A DNA stretch of 64,000 nucleotides, taken from the NCBI GenBank assembly GCA_005406025.1, contig BGZK01000004.1, forward strand, positions 186,001 to 250,000, written 5' to 3'. The DNA is from Eumeta japonica. Lineage: Eukaryota; Arthropoda; Insecta; Lepidoptera; Psychidae. A program made the position numbers and the translations under genes. Under the pieces are notes generated by a model. It was not told the DNA's origin. It saw only the letters and a list, made by a program, of their open reading frames with translations, and did not search any database. Numbering within the stretch: position 1 is the first letter of the stretch; each line of letters begins with the position of its first letter. Shown one piece after another: positions 63,711 through 64,000 of this stretch.

Positions 63711-64000
63711 TATATCTATTTAATTTATTTTTATTGATATCAAATTTTATTTGACGTTGCAAATTTGATAGTTAAAGTTTAGATTATATAACAGTGATTT
63801 TGTATAGCGGGTACACATTTATTATATATATAAGGTTACTATCATCATTGATATTATAAAAATATTATATTCATTTTCAGTCCTTATTGTACAATGGTGC
63901 GTTTGGGCTAGCATTTTGAATTCATTTAGAATAGTTGAACTTATTGCAATGTAAAGGCACAAAAACATTATGTTGAGTCTTTACTAACTAATACATGATT
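63711..64000 (+). other. Downstream of the ZAD gene
   Basis: AT-rich 3' flank. No canonical AATAAA was seen before the window ends, so the poly(A) signal is either a variant or outside. Confidence 0.4.

Overview
This is an AT-rich, repeat-rich insect nuclear window, most likely from a moth or butterfly. The evidence is short GC-rich exons with clean GT-AG introns in an AT-rich background, several dispersed repeat families that I recognise as lepidopteran, decayed mariner transposases, tRNA-derived SINE remnants and long (TA)n tracts. No prokaryotic features are present. The species cannot be named from the sequence.

The principal gene is on the + strand and is the orthologue of MDM1, the microtubule-binding centriole protein. 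Twelve coding exons between 41380 and 61726 join in frame without exception. They encode the SEYxxxFxW-type repeats, the RKYPG-like motif, the SEYxxxFxxxxQYxY block, the following W/L-R-K-A helix, and the C-terminal R-x-R-F-x-x-FWGK motif of the family. A candidate first coding exon (9753-9803, 17 residues) lies at the edge of a GC-rich 5' region and splices in phase across a 31.6-kb first intron. With it the long isoform is 750 aa. The last exon is duplicated in function: a short terminal exon (58094-58176) and a long one (61338-61726) accept the same donor, and only the long one carries the conserved C-terminus.

About 1.2 kb downstream, on the same strand, is a single-exon gene (62970-63710) for a 246-aa protein with an N-terminal ZAD (zinc-finger-associated domain) and no C2H2 fingers. 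An E2F-like site lies about 70 bp before its ATG.

Layout: 1-9200 is intergenic, with two GC-rich patches and a tandem pair of near-perfect hairpins (2648-2759). 9200-9803 is the putative MDM1 5' end. 9804-41379 is intron 1, filled with mobile-element remains: a CTAGCT/hexamer repeat family, an AGGGTTCCG family, a TIR-bounded element holding a broken fragment of a multicopy CXC-type protein (23914-25855), a mariner (26094-27354) and SINE fragments. 41380-61726 is the exon-dense part, interrupted by a second mariner (43287-44285), a hAT-type MITE with perfect 8-bp target duplications (55889-56111) and an AGGGTTCCG element in the last intron. 61727-64000 holds 3'UTR, spacer and the ZAD gene.

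The most unusual theme is compact, near-perfect inverted repeats (10-23 bp core arms, mostly short loops) scattered across the window. One lies inside the second mariner, where comparison with the expected transposase reading shows it to be an insertion that copies neighbouring sequence in both orientations, which suggests template-switch (fold-back) mutation. I found no wholly novel multi-gene system.
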